From Urophycis tenuis (lineage: Eukaryota; Chordata; Actinopteri; Gadiformes; Phycidae), in NCBI GenBank assembly GCA_036785325.1, contig JAXIVH010000066.1, positions 868,001-932,000 of the forward strand: 64,000 nucleotides of DNA, written 5' to 3'. Below the pieces are notes generated by a model. The model saw nothing but the letters and a program-made list of their open reading frames with translations, was not told the DNA's origin and did not search any database. Every line of letters begins with the position of its first letter. Position 1 is the first letter of the stretch. Below, piece after piece: positions 11,497-23,300 of the stretch. The position numbers and the translations under genes are program-made.

Positions 11497-13319
11497 ATGG
11501 CGAAGGTACGAGCTGGAAGAAGTGGTTGCTCTGTTGTTGGCTGCACAAATGAGCACACAACTCTTTATAAACCTCCCTCTTCGGAGGTTCTGAGGACTCA
11601 ATGGGTGAATTTCATTTTTGATGGTGATGTCCCTACAGCAGTTCCCAAAGTGCTGTATGTGTGTGCTAACCATTTCACGTCGGACTGCTTCATCAATGAG
11701 GGACAGTATAAAACTGGATTTGCTAAATCCCTGCGGATTAAAAATGGATCTGTACCAACTGTCCGCGATCCAACTACGAACGTGGAAGCTGTAAGTTTGA
11801 ACATTTTATTCTGATTTACTGTTTAGCCGGCTTGGCGGCCCCTGTTAGCATGGCAGCTAGCATAAAGTACTGTTGGGCCGCGACATAGTCTGCTTATACT
11901 AAAGTTACGTTAAAACTAGGGCCGGGACTTTAACGCGTTCATTAAGCTGAATGAATGACACAAAAATAACGCATTTTAATCGCCCTTATTTTTGCACCGC
12001 GGAACGTTTATCACTGGGTGAGTTTCAGGTTTACCCATTATACTGGAGCAGTGATCACTGCCTGAGGCGTTTTGAACGCAGCTCAAACCGACTGGTGCCT
12101 CTGCACGGCGACCAAGCTTTGATAAACACGCACCGGTTTACAGTATCGTCCCGCATTTTAGCGGTCGTGGCCGTGGAGCTGAGAACAGCAGAGTTTCCTC
12201 TGCTGCAGCAGAATAGCGGACATGTCGTAGCTACAGACATGTCACTGTCTCGGGTGCATTTTGTTATTATAGGACTTCAACCTCAGAACTCTCTGTCATC
12301 AGACTGTCCTGGCCTGTCCTGTGCATACAAACAAACTATGTTTTGTTGCTTACCTTATGTATTCAGTCATTATTCAATAGTATATTAAAATGCATGTGAA
12401 AAAAATGTTTCTCACTGTTCTCAGATACATAGTGAGGGGAGGGATGATTACATTTGTTCTGAGAAGATGTTTTTTTCTAACCCCTGTGTGCTTGTTATAG
12501 ACCAGCTCATCAAAAACATCAACGGCACAGATTCCTGCATCAAGAGATGTTGCATGCCAGACAGAGATGGAAACACGTTGTGTAGGCACACAGCTGTCCT
12601 TCAAGACTCTACGGGCTTCTTACAGGAGTGCAGGTAAACAGCCAGCTTCATTAGGCTGCATTTACTTGGGAAGAAGTTAGTAAGGAGTTACATGTTATCA
12701 TAAATATAATAAAGTTTCTGACATTTTAGATTTTTTTCTTTTGTTATTACAGACTCTACTTGGCGGCAATGTACTACAACGAAAACGCCAACCGACCACA
12801 AGCAAAGACGGACCAAGGTGTACCCCTCTTCAAGGTGCACTTCCCGAAGGCATTGAAGGGAGAGTGTAGAGCAAAACCCCTAAAGACAGAGCCAACATAC
12901 AGTAAGAGTTTACTTTTTAATTTTTTATACCAAAACTAAAGGATTTTTTTTTTACTTGTTGCACTTACAATCTATACACATTTCAACAATAAATAACTGT
13001 ATAAAGTAATACACACACACACACACACACAAACCTTATGAAAAATAATAAATTAGATAAAGTGTCAGGAGGTAATGAGCAAAACACTTTCAGTCTCTGA
13101 AAAAAGTAAACAATGTCTGTGCATTTCTTGTATAAAACAGGGTATGTAGTGGACATGATGGACCTCATCTTCGAGAAGGTATTTATGGACCCGGCACCCT
13201 ACACTGATGCAGTCCTGGCAATCCCTGTTCCTGAAGACCTTGCTGCACAGTTTGAGCGGCCAGACAAGGAGGAGGTCATTGCGGGTTATGTGTCCCGCTT
13301 CAATCAAGCAGCTGTTTGA
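11497..13319 (+). pseudogene. THAP-domain transposase gene of the Kolobok-like element, catalytic core missing
   Basis: Exon 1 (11497-11790, ATG in CACAATGG, donor GTAAGT at 11791) encodes a THAP zinc finger: C11, C16, W36, C56-x2-H59, then SVPTVRDP. Exon 2 (12501-12633) stays in frame and is polar, with VACQTEMETRC and TQLSFKTLR. Exon 3 (12753-12901) encodes LYLAAMYYNENANRPQA and FKVHFPKALKGE. Exon 4 (13141-13319) follows in frame with VVDMMDLIFEKVF and RPDKEEVIAGYVSRF, then a stop. The exon 2 and exon 3 phases do not match and the intron between them is only about 120 bp, which suggests that catalytic exons were deleted there. An overlapping frame from about 13275 (ESHVVTCGIRKLRLDSKDHTS) may be a frameshifted continuation, with a possible last exon near 13643-13779. 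In intact relatives the THAP finger binds the transposon ends. Confidence 0.72.
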
Positions 13320-13905
13320 ATCCCACGTAGTGACCTGTGGCATCAGGAAACTCCGTTTGGATTCTAAGGACCACACAAGCTGGGATGACGACCCGGATTC
13401 TGCGTCCCAGCAAGCCCCAACACCAGCTCACAAAAGAGCGATATGCAAGGTACCTGTAAGGACTTCAAGCAATTGGACAAGATATAGCAATTACTTTTTT
13501 GTTTTGTATCCTTTTGTATCATTTTATTTTTATGGATTGCCTGCTAAAACATATGGCTACTAAGAGCACTATCCCTCCTCTCGTCTCCTCCCCTCTACTA
13601 CTACCACTAAACTATTTTCACACACTCTCTGTGTTTCTACAGATTCTCCATCCCTGAGTCTACACCTGCGTGGTACCCGTCAACCTGCTCTAACACCGGC
13701 CTGCCATCCATCCCATCGGGCTGACATGTTTCCTCCTGCCCCTACTCCCACCAGAAGCTTCGTTGCGTTGAACATTTAATGTGTTTATGTGGAGTTGTAC
13801 ATTTTTTTCTTGTCTATACACATCTATTATATATATCTATTATTTTGTTATGCTACTTTGTTTTGATTAGCATAGTTATAACTTATTTGTTAGTAATGCA
13901 ATGTC

Positions 13906-13911
13906 AATAAA
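13906..13911 (+). terminator. AATAAA polyadenylation signal
   Basis: AATAAA lies about 590 bp downstream of the THAP gene stop and 15 bp before the stop codon of the convergent minus-strand gene, so the two transcripts would end tail to tail. Confidence 0.5.
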
Positions 13912-13925
13912 TGTTTAAAAAGTGT

Positions 13926-14974
13926 CTACAAAATTTGGCTTGCATTCTGGAGCGAGTATACATTGAGGCATACAGGCTCCAATCCAGGATGGTCCACCAT
14001 GCATTTCTGGTTCCCCTCAACCTCCTGCAGCCGTCTGGTAACCTGCAAACAAGGTACTACAAACAATAAATGCCATTGTGTTTCATAAGTATGAAATAAA
14101 CCATAATCAAGACAAACTAGTTTTCAATTTGAATATGTAGATACAACCTGTGCTATCTCAAGACAGCAGACATTTTCCTGCTCTGTGGGAATGGTGTTGC
14201 AGTTTCCACACAAACACCTGTCAAAAGAAAATTAGTTAGAATTTCACTTGAATGCAAGTACACAAGCATAGTTGGATAAGAAGTAAGATTTTCCTAACCA
14301 TGTCAAGTGCATAAAACTTGTGACATTTGAATAATGTTGAGATGGAAAACAGTGGCATTTTAATCAACATTACACTGCCTCGATTTTCTACCAGAATGAC
14401 ACATTACTGATACAGACAGACATATTTATGCTGAAATACAAAAGTAAATCCTAAAGACCTAGAACAACAAACGTCAGGGTGCTGTTACGATGAAACACCT
14501 CTGCTAAAACAATCACAAACTTTACAAAATATAGAATTTAGGTTAGGCCTACTATGCAAGCATCGTTTGATAGCCTACTAGTTTCTACATTATACATTTA
14601 TCCGTAGATAGCAAGAATACAGTCAAGAGAGATAAGTATAATGTTACTACACTATTTACAAAATTGCTCATTCACCAAAAAAGCTCGAAGTAACAAAGAT
14701 ACAGCGAAGACGTAACCGTTAGCAGGAGCTAACATGTAAGTAACAGTGTAATAACACACAGAACGTAAAAAAATAAATATATAAAGTCGCATGATATATG
14801 TAACTTACCATTCAGAAACCTCCTGCGGCAGCCGCAGAGTAAGAATTTCAGCCGGCGTCTCTCCCTCTGGGTCAGATTCAGGCTCAAACTGGTAGGGTTG
14901 AACTAGAGTCCTTTAGAGAGACTAGAGTCTCTCTATAGTACTCTAGGTTGAACCACAGAGTTTCTGCCAGCCAT
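13926..14974 (-). pseudogene. small spliced gene with P2X7-ballast-like cysteine domain, broken by an insertion
   Basis: Three minus-strand exons with matching phases. Exon 1 is 14809-14974 (ATG at 14974; donor GTAAGT), exon 2 is 14148-14217, and exon 3 is 13926-14042, ending in TAG. Without the 50 bp added by the insertion, the product would be about 100 residues. It starts MAGRNSVVQP followed by YQFEPESDPEGE. Across the exon 1/2 junction it reads EWCLCGNC, then TEQENVCCLE; exon 3 has CMVDHPGLEPVCLNVYSL. WCxCGxC followed by CC is the hallmark of the zinc-binding ballast domain at the C-terminus of vertebrate P2X7 receptors; stand-alone relatives exist in fish and invertebrates. The gene lies convergent to the THAP gene inside the transposon. 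A 42-bp insertion with 8-bp duplication in exon 1 brings in an in-frame TAG and shifts the frame. Role in the transposon unknown. Confidence 0.72.
14904..14945. mobile_element. 42-bp palindromic hAT-like micro-insertion
   Basis: A 42-bp near-palindrome starts TAGAGTCC and ends AGTACTCTA. Its two 20-bp arms match at 18 positions. It is flanked by the 8-bp direct repeat GGTTGAAC (14896-14903 and 14946-14953). An 8-bp duplication and TAGAG termini fit the hAT superfamily. Removing insert plus one repeat restores the reading frame of the surrounding exon, which supports a real insertion event. Confidence 0.7.
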
Positions 14975-15258
14975 TGGCCGAGTCAGTCTGTAAACATTAG
15001 CACATGGCTATGGAGCCGAGGCTCGGCTCCGTAGGGACCACGCCCCTCGCAGAAAGGTAGGCGTGGTCTGGTGTAGCTCATTTACATAAGAGACAGGCCC
15101 TGAAACAGACCGTTTTGAACAGAGCTGTTTTTAGGTGATGAAGAGAGACCTACAATATTTGATCCAAAGGCAATTTTGACCAAAGCATGTCACAGACATG
15201 TCTTTGACACACCTGGGAACTATTTTAATTTGTGGAAACGGGGCATAATATGGGACCT

Positions 15259-18200
15259 TTAATTGAAACGTTGAAGGTATGTCTTTAGCTGCTGGGTAGA
15301 CTTCAGTCAACCTGATGCAGTTTTGTCTGTGAGCAACCAAATTGCTCAGGAATGGGCTAATGTTAAGCGGGGAAATCTAAGCTTTCCAACGGCGTATGGC
15401 AAGACTATATTGACTCATGGGTCGTTGAAATACTAAGCTAATTAATTTGTGTTCTGTAAGGAAAGATTGATCTTAATTGAAACGTTGAAGGTATGTTTTT
15501 AGCTGCTGGGTGGACTTCAGTCAACCTGACGCACTTTAGTCTGTGATCAACCAGACTGCTCGCAGATGGACTCATTTTAAGCGGGGAAATCTAAGCTTTC
15601 CAACGGCGTATGGCAAGACTATATTCATCAAAGGGTCGTTGAAATACTAAGCTAATTAATTTGTGTTCTGTAAGGAAAGATTGATTTTAATTGAAACGTT
15701 GAAGGTATGTTTTTAGCTGCTGGGTAGACTTCAGTCAACCTGACGCAGTTTTGTCTGTGAGCAACCAAATTGCTCAGGGATGGGCTCATTTTAAGCAGGG
15801 AAATCTAAGCTTTCCAACGGCGTATGGCAAGACTATATTGACTCATGGGTCGTTGAAATACTAAGCTAATTAATTTGTGTTCTGTAAGGAAAGATTGATC
15901 TTAATTGAAACGTTGAAGGTATGTTTTTAGCTGCTGGGTAGACTTCAGTCAACCTGACGCAGTTTAGTCTGTGAGCAACCAGACTGCTCGCGGATGGGCT
16001 CATCTTAAGCGGGGAAATCTAAGCTTTCCAACGGCGTATGGCAAGACTATATTCATCAAAGGGTCGTTGAAATACTAAGCTAATTAATTTGTGTTCTGTA
16101 AGGAAAGATTGATCTTAATTGAAACGTTGAAGGTATGTTTTTAGCTGCTGGGTAGACTTCAGTCAACCTGACGCAGTTTAGTCTGTGAGCAACCAGACTG
16201 CTCGCGGATGGGCTCATTTTAAGCGGGGAAATCTAAGCTTTCCAACGGCGTATGGCAAGACTATATTGACTCATGGGTCGTTGAAATACTAAGCTAATTA
16301 ATTTGTGTTTTTTATTGAAAGATTGATCTTAATTGAAACGTTGAAGGTATGTCTTTAGCTGCTGGGTAGACTTCAGTCAACCTGATGCAGTTTTGTCTGT
16401 GAGCAACCAAATTGCTCAGGAATGGGCTAATGTTAAGCGGGGAAATCTAAGCTTTCCAACGGCGTATGGCAAGACTATATTGACTCATGGGTCGTTGAAA
16501 TACTAAGCTAATTAATTTGTGTTCTGTAAGGAAAGATTGATCTTAATTGAAACGTTGAAGGTATGTTTTTAGCTGCTGGGCAGACTTCCGTCAACCTGAC
16601 GCAGTTTAGTCTGTGATCAACCAGACTGCTCGCGGATGGGCTCATTTTAAGCAAGGAAATCTAAGCTTTCCAACGGCGTATGGCAAGACTATATTGACTC
16701 ATGGGTCGTTGAAATACTAAGCTAATTAATTTGTGTTCTGTAAGGAAAGATTGATCTTAATTGAAACGTTGAAGGTATGTCTTTAGCTGCTGGGTAGACT
16801 TCAGTCAACCTGACGCAGTTTTGTCTGTGAGCAACCAAATTGCTCAGGAATGGGCTCATGTTAAGCGGGGAAATCTAAGCTTTCCAACGGCGTATGGCAA
16901 GACTATATTGACTCATGGGTCGTTGAAATACTAAGCTAATTATTTCGAGTTCTGTAAGGAAAGATTGATCTTAATTGAAACGTTGAAGGTATGTTTTTAG
17001 CTGCTGGGTAGACTTCAGTCAACCTGACGCAGTTTTGTCTGTGAGCAACCAGACTGCTCGCGGATGGGCTCATCTTAAGCGGGGAAATCTAAGCTTTCCA
17101 ACGGCGTATGGCAAGACTATATTCATCAAAGTATCGTTGAAATACTAAGCTAATTAATTTGTGTTCTGTAAGGAAAGATTGATCTTAATTGAAACGTTGA
17201 AGGTATGTTTTTAGCTGCTGGGTAGACTTCAGTCAACCTGACGCAGTTTAGTCTGTGAGCAACCAGACTGCTCGCGGATGGGCTCATTTTAAGCGGGGAA
17301 ATCTAAGCTTTCCAACGGCGTATGGCAAGACTATATTGACTCATGGGTCGTTGAAATACTAAGCTAATTAATTTGTGTTTTTTATTGAAAGATTGATCTT
17401 AATTGAAACGTTGAAGGTATGTCTTTAGCTGCTGGGTAGACTTCAGTCAACCTGATGCAGTTTTGTCTGTGAGCAACCAAATTGCTCAGGAATGGGCTAA
17501 TGTTAAGCGGGGAAATCTAAGCTTTCCAACGGCGTATGGCAAGACTATATTGACTCATGGGTCGTTGAAATACTAAGCTAATTAATTTGTGTTCTGTAAG
17601 GAAAGATTGATCTTAATTGAAACGTTGAAGGTATGTTTTTAGCTGCTGGGTAGACTTCAGTCAACCTGACGCAGTTTAGTCTGTGAGCAACCAGACTGCT
17701 CGCGGATGGGCTCATTTTAAGCGGGGAAATCTAAGCTTTCCAACGGCGTATGGCAAGACTATATTGACTCATGGGTCGTTGAAATACTAAGCTAATTAAT
17801 TTGTGTTTTTTATTGAAAGATTGATCTTAATTGAAACGTTGAAGGTATGTCTTTAGCTGCTGGGTAGACTTCAGTCAACCTGATGCAGTTTTGTCTGTGA
17901 GCAACCAAATTGCTCAGGAATGGGCTAATGTTAAGCGGGGAAATCTAAGCTTTCCAACGGCGTATGGCAAGACTATATTGACTCATGGGTCGTTGAAATA
18001 CTAAGCTAATTAATTTGTGTTCTGTAAGGAAAGATTGATCTTAATTGAAACGTTGAAGGTATGTTTTTAGCTGCTGGGTGGACTTCAGTCAACCTGACGC
18101 AGTTTAGTCTGTGATCAACCAGACTGCTCGCAGATGGACTCATTTTAAGCGGGGAAATCTAAGCTTTCCAACGGCGTATGGCAAGACTATATTCATCAAA

Positions 18201-19618
18201 GAGTCGTTGAAATACTAAGCTAATTAATTTGTGTTCTGTAAGGAAAGATTGATTTTAATTGAAACGTTGAAGGTATGTTTTTAGCTGCTGGGTAGACTTC
18301 AGTCAACCTGACGCAGTTTTGTCTGTGAGCAACCAAATTGCTCAGGGATGGGCTCATTTTAAGCAGGGAAATCTAAGCTTTCCAACGGCGTATGGCAAGA
18401 CTATATTGACTCATGGGTCGTTGAAATACTAAGCTAATTAATTTGTGTTCTGTAAGGAAAGATTGATCTTAATTGAAACGTTGAAGGTATGTTTTTAGCT
18501 GCTGGGTAGACTTCAGTCAACCCGACGCAGTTTAGTCTGTGAGCAACCAGACTGCTCGCGGATGGGCTCATCTTAAGCGGGGAAATCTAAGCTTTCCAAC
18601 GGCGTATGGCAAGACTATATTCATCAAAGGGTCGTTGAAATACTAAGCTAATTAATTTGTGTTCTGTAAGGAAAGATTGATCTTAATTGAAACGTTGAAG
18701 GTATGTTTTTAGCTGCTGGGTAGACTTCAGTCAACCTGACGCAGTTTAGTCTGTGAGCAACCAGACTGCTCGCGGATGGGCTCATTTTAAGCGGGGAAAT
18801 CTAAGCTTTCCAACGGCGTATGGCAAGACTATATTGACTCATGGGTCGTTGAAATACTAAGCTAATTAATTTGTGTTTTTTATTGAAAGATTGATCTTAA
18901 TTGAAACGTTGAAGGTATGTCTTTAGCTGCTGGGTAGACTTCAGTCAACCTGATGCAGTTTTGTCTGTGAGCAACCAAATTGCTCAGGAATGGGCTAATG
19001 TTAAGCGGGGAAATCTAAGCTTTCCAACGGCGTATGGCAAGACTATATTGACTCATGGGTCGTTGAAATACTAAGCTAATTAATTTGTGTTCTGTAAGGA
19101 AAGATTGATCTTAATTGAAACGTTGAAGGTATGTTTTTAGCTGCTGGGCAGACTTCCGTCAACCTGACGCAGTTTAGTCTGTGATCAACCAGACTGCTCG
19201 CGGATGGGCTCATTTTAAGCAAGGAAATCTAAGCTTTCCAACGGCGTATGGCAAGACTATATTGACTCATGGGTCGTTGAAATACTAAGCTAATTAATTT
19301 GTGTTCTGTAAGGAAAGATTGATCTTAATTGAAACGTTGAAGGTATGTCTTTAGCTGCTGGGTAGACTTCAGTCAACCTGACGCAGTTTTGTCTGTGAGC
19401 AACCAAATTGCTCAGGAATGGGCTCATGTTAAGCGGGGAAATCTAAGCTTTCCAACGGCGTATGGCAAGACTATATTGACTCATGGGTCGTTGAAATACT
19501 AAGCTAATTAATTCGAGTTCTGTAAGGAAAGATTGATCTTAATTGAAACGTTGAAGGTATGTTTTTAGCTGCTGGGTAGACTTCAGTCAACCTGACGCAG
19601 TTTTGTCTGTGAGCAACC
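15259..19618 (+). repeat. 214 bp satellite array, block C (nested 5-mer and 12-mer higher-order repeats)
   Basis: About 20 monomers. CCTGATGCAG marks one monomer type at 15311, 16381, 17451, 17879 and 18949, with spacings of 1,070, 1,070, 428 and 1,070 bp (5, 5, 2 and 5 monomers). Whole segments recur at 2,568 bp (12 monomers): CGCAGATGGA at 15561 and 18129, CAGACTTCCG at 16581 and 19149, and the rare TTCGAGTTCTG near 16944 and 19512. The second 12-mer copy is cut at 19618, where unrelated sequence begins. Confidence 0.97.
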
Positions 19619-20122
19619 ATCAGGCTGAGGTTAAGGATTGCTTCCAAGTGTTTCAGGGCTGAGAGGAAGGAAAAAAAATAAAGGGTATCATGGGAGCAAG
19701 AGTCAAAGTAAGAAGGCAAAGAAGACCCAACAGACCCAATCTAGGCTGTCAAACACCTTACTTGTTACCATGGATGTACTTGGCATCTCCATTCCCGGTC
19801 CACCGTCAGCAGCCTTCAGCGTGTTTGTTTGTGAAGATAAGATTTAAGATGGAGGTTGTTTTCAGTGCACCAGTCCTAGCCCATTTCACAAAATATATTT
19901 CAGCATATGATAAATAGCTTTTAAGCTATATCATTATGACTACAATATATTCAAATTTATATTATGATGTTATCATGAATGATGTTACATTGTTTATCTA
20001 CCTTTAATGATTGAATTCTATTCCTCAGGAAGTCCAGTTTCCGGTGAAACAGCAGAGTTGATGTTCATGACTTGTAGCCTAGAGAAGAGGATGAGGGGAT
20101 CAGCTGGTGTTGTTGTGAGTTG
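19619..20122. other. unassigned sequence between satellite and L1
   Basis: AT-rich single-copy-looking sequence. Short open frames (for example 19638-19847) show no recognisable domain. It abuts the truncated last monomer, so the array ends abruptly here. Confidence 0.5.
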
Positions 20123-20329
20123 TCTTTTTGACTTTTTTTTTTTTTTTTTTTTCCACTTTAATTTTTATTGAGAATTTTTCCTTTACAAAGGTGCAACAAC
20201 TCAATCAAAATAATATTACAACAAGTAAAAAAAAAAAAAAACATAAAAAACACATGGGAGTCACTTTCAAAGCAATCTGTCCATATTCCATTTTCTTTTC
20301 CTCAATCAAGTTTTTTGTTTTGTCGTTGT

Positions 20330-23300
20330 TCAGTCATAAATATTGTCCATCTTATCCATTTCTCTTTGAACTGAGCTTCCTGTAGCCTTAATCGGTGTGT
20401 CCATTGTGTAGATTTCTTCTACCAGGTGAGTCCATTGTTCTTGTGTAGGGATGTCTTCCCTTCCCCATTTCTTCGTGATAGCTTTCTTAGCTGCTGTTAG
20501 TAATATTTTTACCAGGTATCTGTCCTTCGTTCTTATATTTTCTTCACATAGGTTACACAAATACAATACCATACAAGACATTGGAATCTTATATCCAAGT
20601 ATGTTCAACAATGCATTGTGTAACATTTTCCAGAACCGTCTGATTTTATCACATTTCCAGAAAATGTGCGAGTGATCCACATTCATTATTCCACAGTCTC
20701 TCCAACAAGGCATATGTTTGTTCAACTGTTTACTCTTGATTTTGGGTGAAATAAAAAAACGTATCAGATTTTTCCAGGAGAACTCCCTCCAGATCCGCGA
20801 ATTAGTGGATATGTGGTGTGTTTTCCACATGTTTAGCCACTCTTCATCTGTGATTTTTATCTTAAATTCTGATTCCCATTTTTCTTTTATGTATTTAGTT
20901 GAGTGTTTATTTGATATTAATTTTTTATATAACCCGGAAACAATTCTAACTTTGTTTTCTTTGTATGTATTGATTATGAGTTGGATCACACCATTCACTT
21001 CTCCGGAGGGGTCCGTCCTGATCTCTTTCAGAAAGTAATCTCTAAGTTGTAGGTACCTATAGAATTCCCGTTTATCCAAATCAAATTTTTCTTTTATATT
21101 TTGGAAACTCTCCAGCTGCCTGTTTTTCACTAGCACACACCACGTTGTGATTCCCTTGGTTGTCCACTGCTTAAACCCTTTATCATATCTAGCTGGTTTG
21201 AATTTGCTATCATATGCTACCCATTTTAATGAATTAGCGTCTTTTTGAATCTTATATTTTTTTATTATGCTGAACCATAATTTTAGTGTAAACATCGTTA
21301 TTGGGTTTATTTGGTTCTTAATCGCCTTGTATGTGTCTTCATCTCCTATAATACTCTGTACTGGGTATTCACCAAGCTGTGTTTCCAACTCTTTCCACTT
21401 TGCAGTGTAATCTGGTTTGCACCATCCAACAACATAACTCAGCTGGGCTGCATGGAAGTATGCTTTCAAATTGGGAAGTCCCATCCCACCTTCTTCTTTT
21501 GGCAGCTGGAGAGTCTCCAATCTTATTCTAGGTCTTTTTCCACCCCAAACGAACCTTGAAATTATTCTATTCCAGCTCATAAACTGAGACTGTGGGACCT
21601 CTACTGGTAGGGATTGGAACAGGTACAAAAGCCTTGGTAAAACATTCATCCTGATTATCTGAATTCGTGAGCTGAGATCTAGTGTTAGTGTAGACCATCT
21701 TTCAATCTCTTTTTGTATTTCCTGATTTATCTTACCATAGTTTGATTCATATAATTTAGATAATTCTTTTGTGATTGTGACCCCCAAATATTCAATTCCC
21801 TTAAGTTTCCAATTAAGTTTAAATAATTCTTGGATCTCTTTTGGTGGACTATAGTTAAGCGCTAATATTTGTGTCTTTGCGACATTTATTTTATATCCTG
21901 ATAAGTGTCCAAATGCTTCCAAAAGTTTCATCAATGCAGGTAATGATTCATTTGGGCGTTCGAGGTAGGTTATGACGTCATCTGCGAAAAGTCCTATTTT
22001 TTGTTCTACGCCATTTACCACCACTCCTTTGATCTCTTGTTCCTGTCTTATAGCCTGCGCAAGCGGCTCTATAAAAAGGGCAAATAGAGTGGGTGATAGA
22101 CAGCATCCTTGCCTCGTTGATCTCTGTAATTTAATTTTGTCTGTCAGGCTCCCATTGACTTTAATTCTTGCAGTTGGTTGTTGATAGAGTGTCTTTATGC
22201 ACTGTATTGATTTATTACTAAAGCCAAATCTCTCTAACACTTTATATAGAAATTTCCAATTGACACAATCGAAAGCTTTCTCTGCGTCAATACTTACTAA
22301 TACAGTGCTCTTTTTGTCTTTTCTTGCTTGTTCCACCACGTGTAGTGTTCTTCTAATGTTGTCTTTTGTCTGGCGTCCTCTTATAAATCCTGTTTGATCT
22401 TCCTCTATTATTTCTGGTATAAAGGAGTTCAGTCGTTTAGAGATTATTGTTGTATATATTTTATAGTCAACGTTTAATATTGAGATTGGTCTATAGCTTG
22501 CACAGTGTTCTTTGTCCTTTCCTTGTTTCGGAATGAATGTAATTATTGCCTCAGCCCATGATGGGGGTATTTTATTGTTTTGGAGAGTCCAATTGAAAGA
22601 GGCAAGGAGCAGTGGTGTCAGCTCTCCTCCAAACATCCTATACCACTCTGCTGGGTATCCATCGCTCCCTGGTGACTTATTGTTTTTCAATGTATTTATT
22701 GCATCTTTTACCTCCTCCAGTGTAATCTCTGCTGTTAATTTATCATTTTGTGTACGTCCAATTGAGGGTAGGTCTAGCATCTCCAGGAATGCAATCATAT
22801 CATTCTCTTCTGCAGATGCAGGTTGTGTATATAGGTCTTGGTAATATCTTTGGAAGATATTTTCAATACCATCCGGAGTAGATACTATCTCACCTGTATG
22901 GGGATCTTTAATTTTGTATATATTACTAATTGCTTGTTGTTTTCTTATACGCTTTGCCAGTATTTTAGTGGCCTTTGAACCTACTTCATGGTAGCCCAGT
23001 TTAAAATATTTATTATTTTTTTCAATTTCGTCCAATAGTATGTCATTCATTTTTGTTTTTGTTTCTTTAATTTGTTGACTTATCTTTGAGTCATTAGTAT
23101 TTTGGTATTCCTGTTCCAATTCCCTTAACTTTTCATTATGCATTTTATAGGCCTCCACTTTAGCTCTTTTTGCATGTGCAGTTTCAGCTATCAGTTTTCC
23201 TCTGATAACTGCCTTCATGGCATCCCAAAAAATCGTTGGGTCTACAGTGCCATTGTTATTTTCTTCTATGTATCTTTCGATTTCCATTTTTACCTTCTTC

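Larger units (their letters stand above)
11192..15258. mobile_element. Kolobok-like DNA transposon (TTAA target duplication) in the satellite
   Basis: The 16-bp terminal inverted repeats AGGTCCCATATTATGC (11192-11207 and, inverted, 15243-15258) are perfect and flanked by TTAA on both sides (11188-11191 and 15259-15262). Removing 4,067 bp plus one TTAA restores an ordinary satellite monomer (GATC-TTAA-TTGAAACG). TTAA duplications, TTAAAGG-type ends and a THAP-type N-terminus fit the Kolobok superfamily; piggyBac shares TTAA but not the THAP domain. The element holds two convergent spliced genes, at 11497-13319 (+) and 13926-14974 (-). The DDE catalytic middle of the transposase is not visible, so this is probably a non-autonomous or deleted derivative. 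The only other sequence is introns, leaders and subterminal regions, including a perfect 9-bp-stem hairpin at 15012-15030. Confidence 0.8.

Noticed and set aside
11917..12490. Possible hAT fragment or gene in the first intron of the THAP gene (TAGGGCCGGGACTTTAACG; frame 11951-12388)
   Set aside because: The start resembles a hAT end, but no matching opposite end or 8-bp duplication is visible, and the frame has no recognised domain.
11192..15258. piggyBac element
   Set aside because: TTAA duplication fits, but the THAP domain and AGGTCCC-type ends favour Kolobok, and no piggyBac transposase motif is seen.
1932..19618. Possible CRISPR array
   Set aside because: The repeat unit is a 214 bp satellite without spacers; the genome is clearly eukaryotic.
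20128..20385. Plus-strand frame starting in the T-run
   Set aside because: Antisense of the L1 poly(A) tail and 3' end of ORF2.
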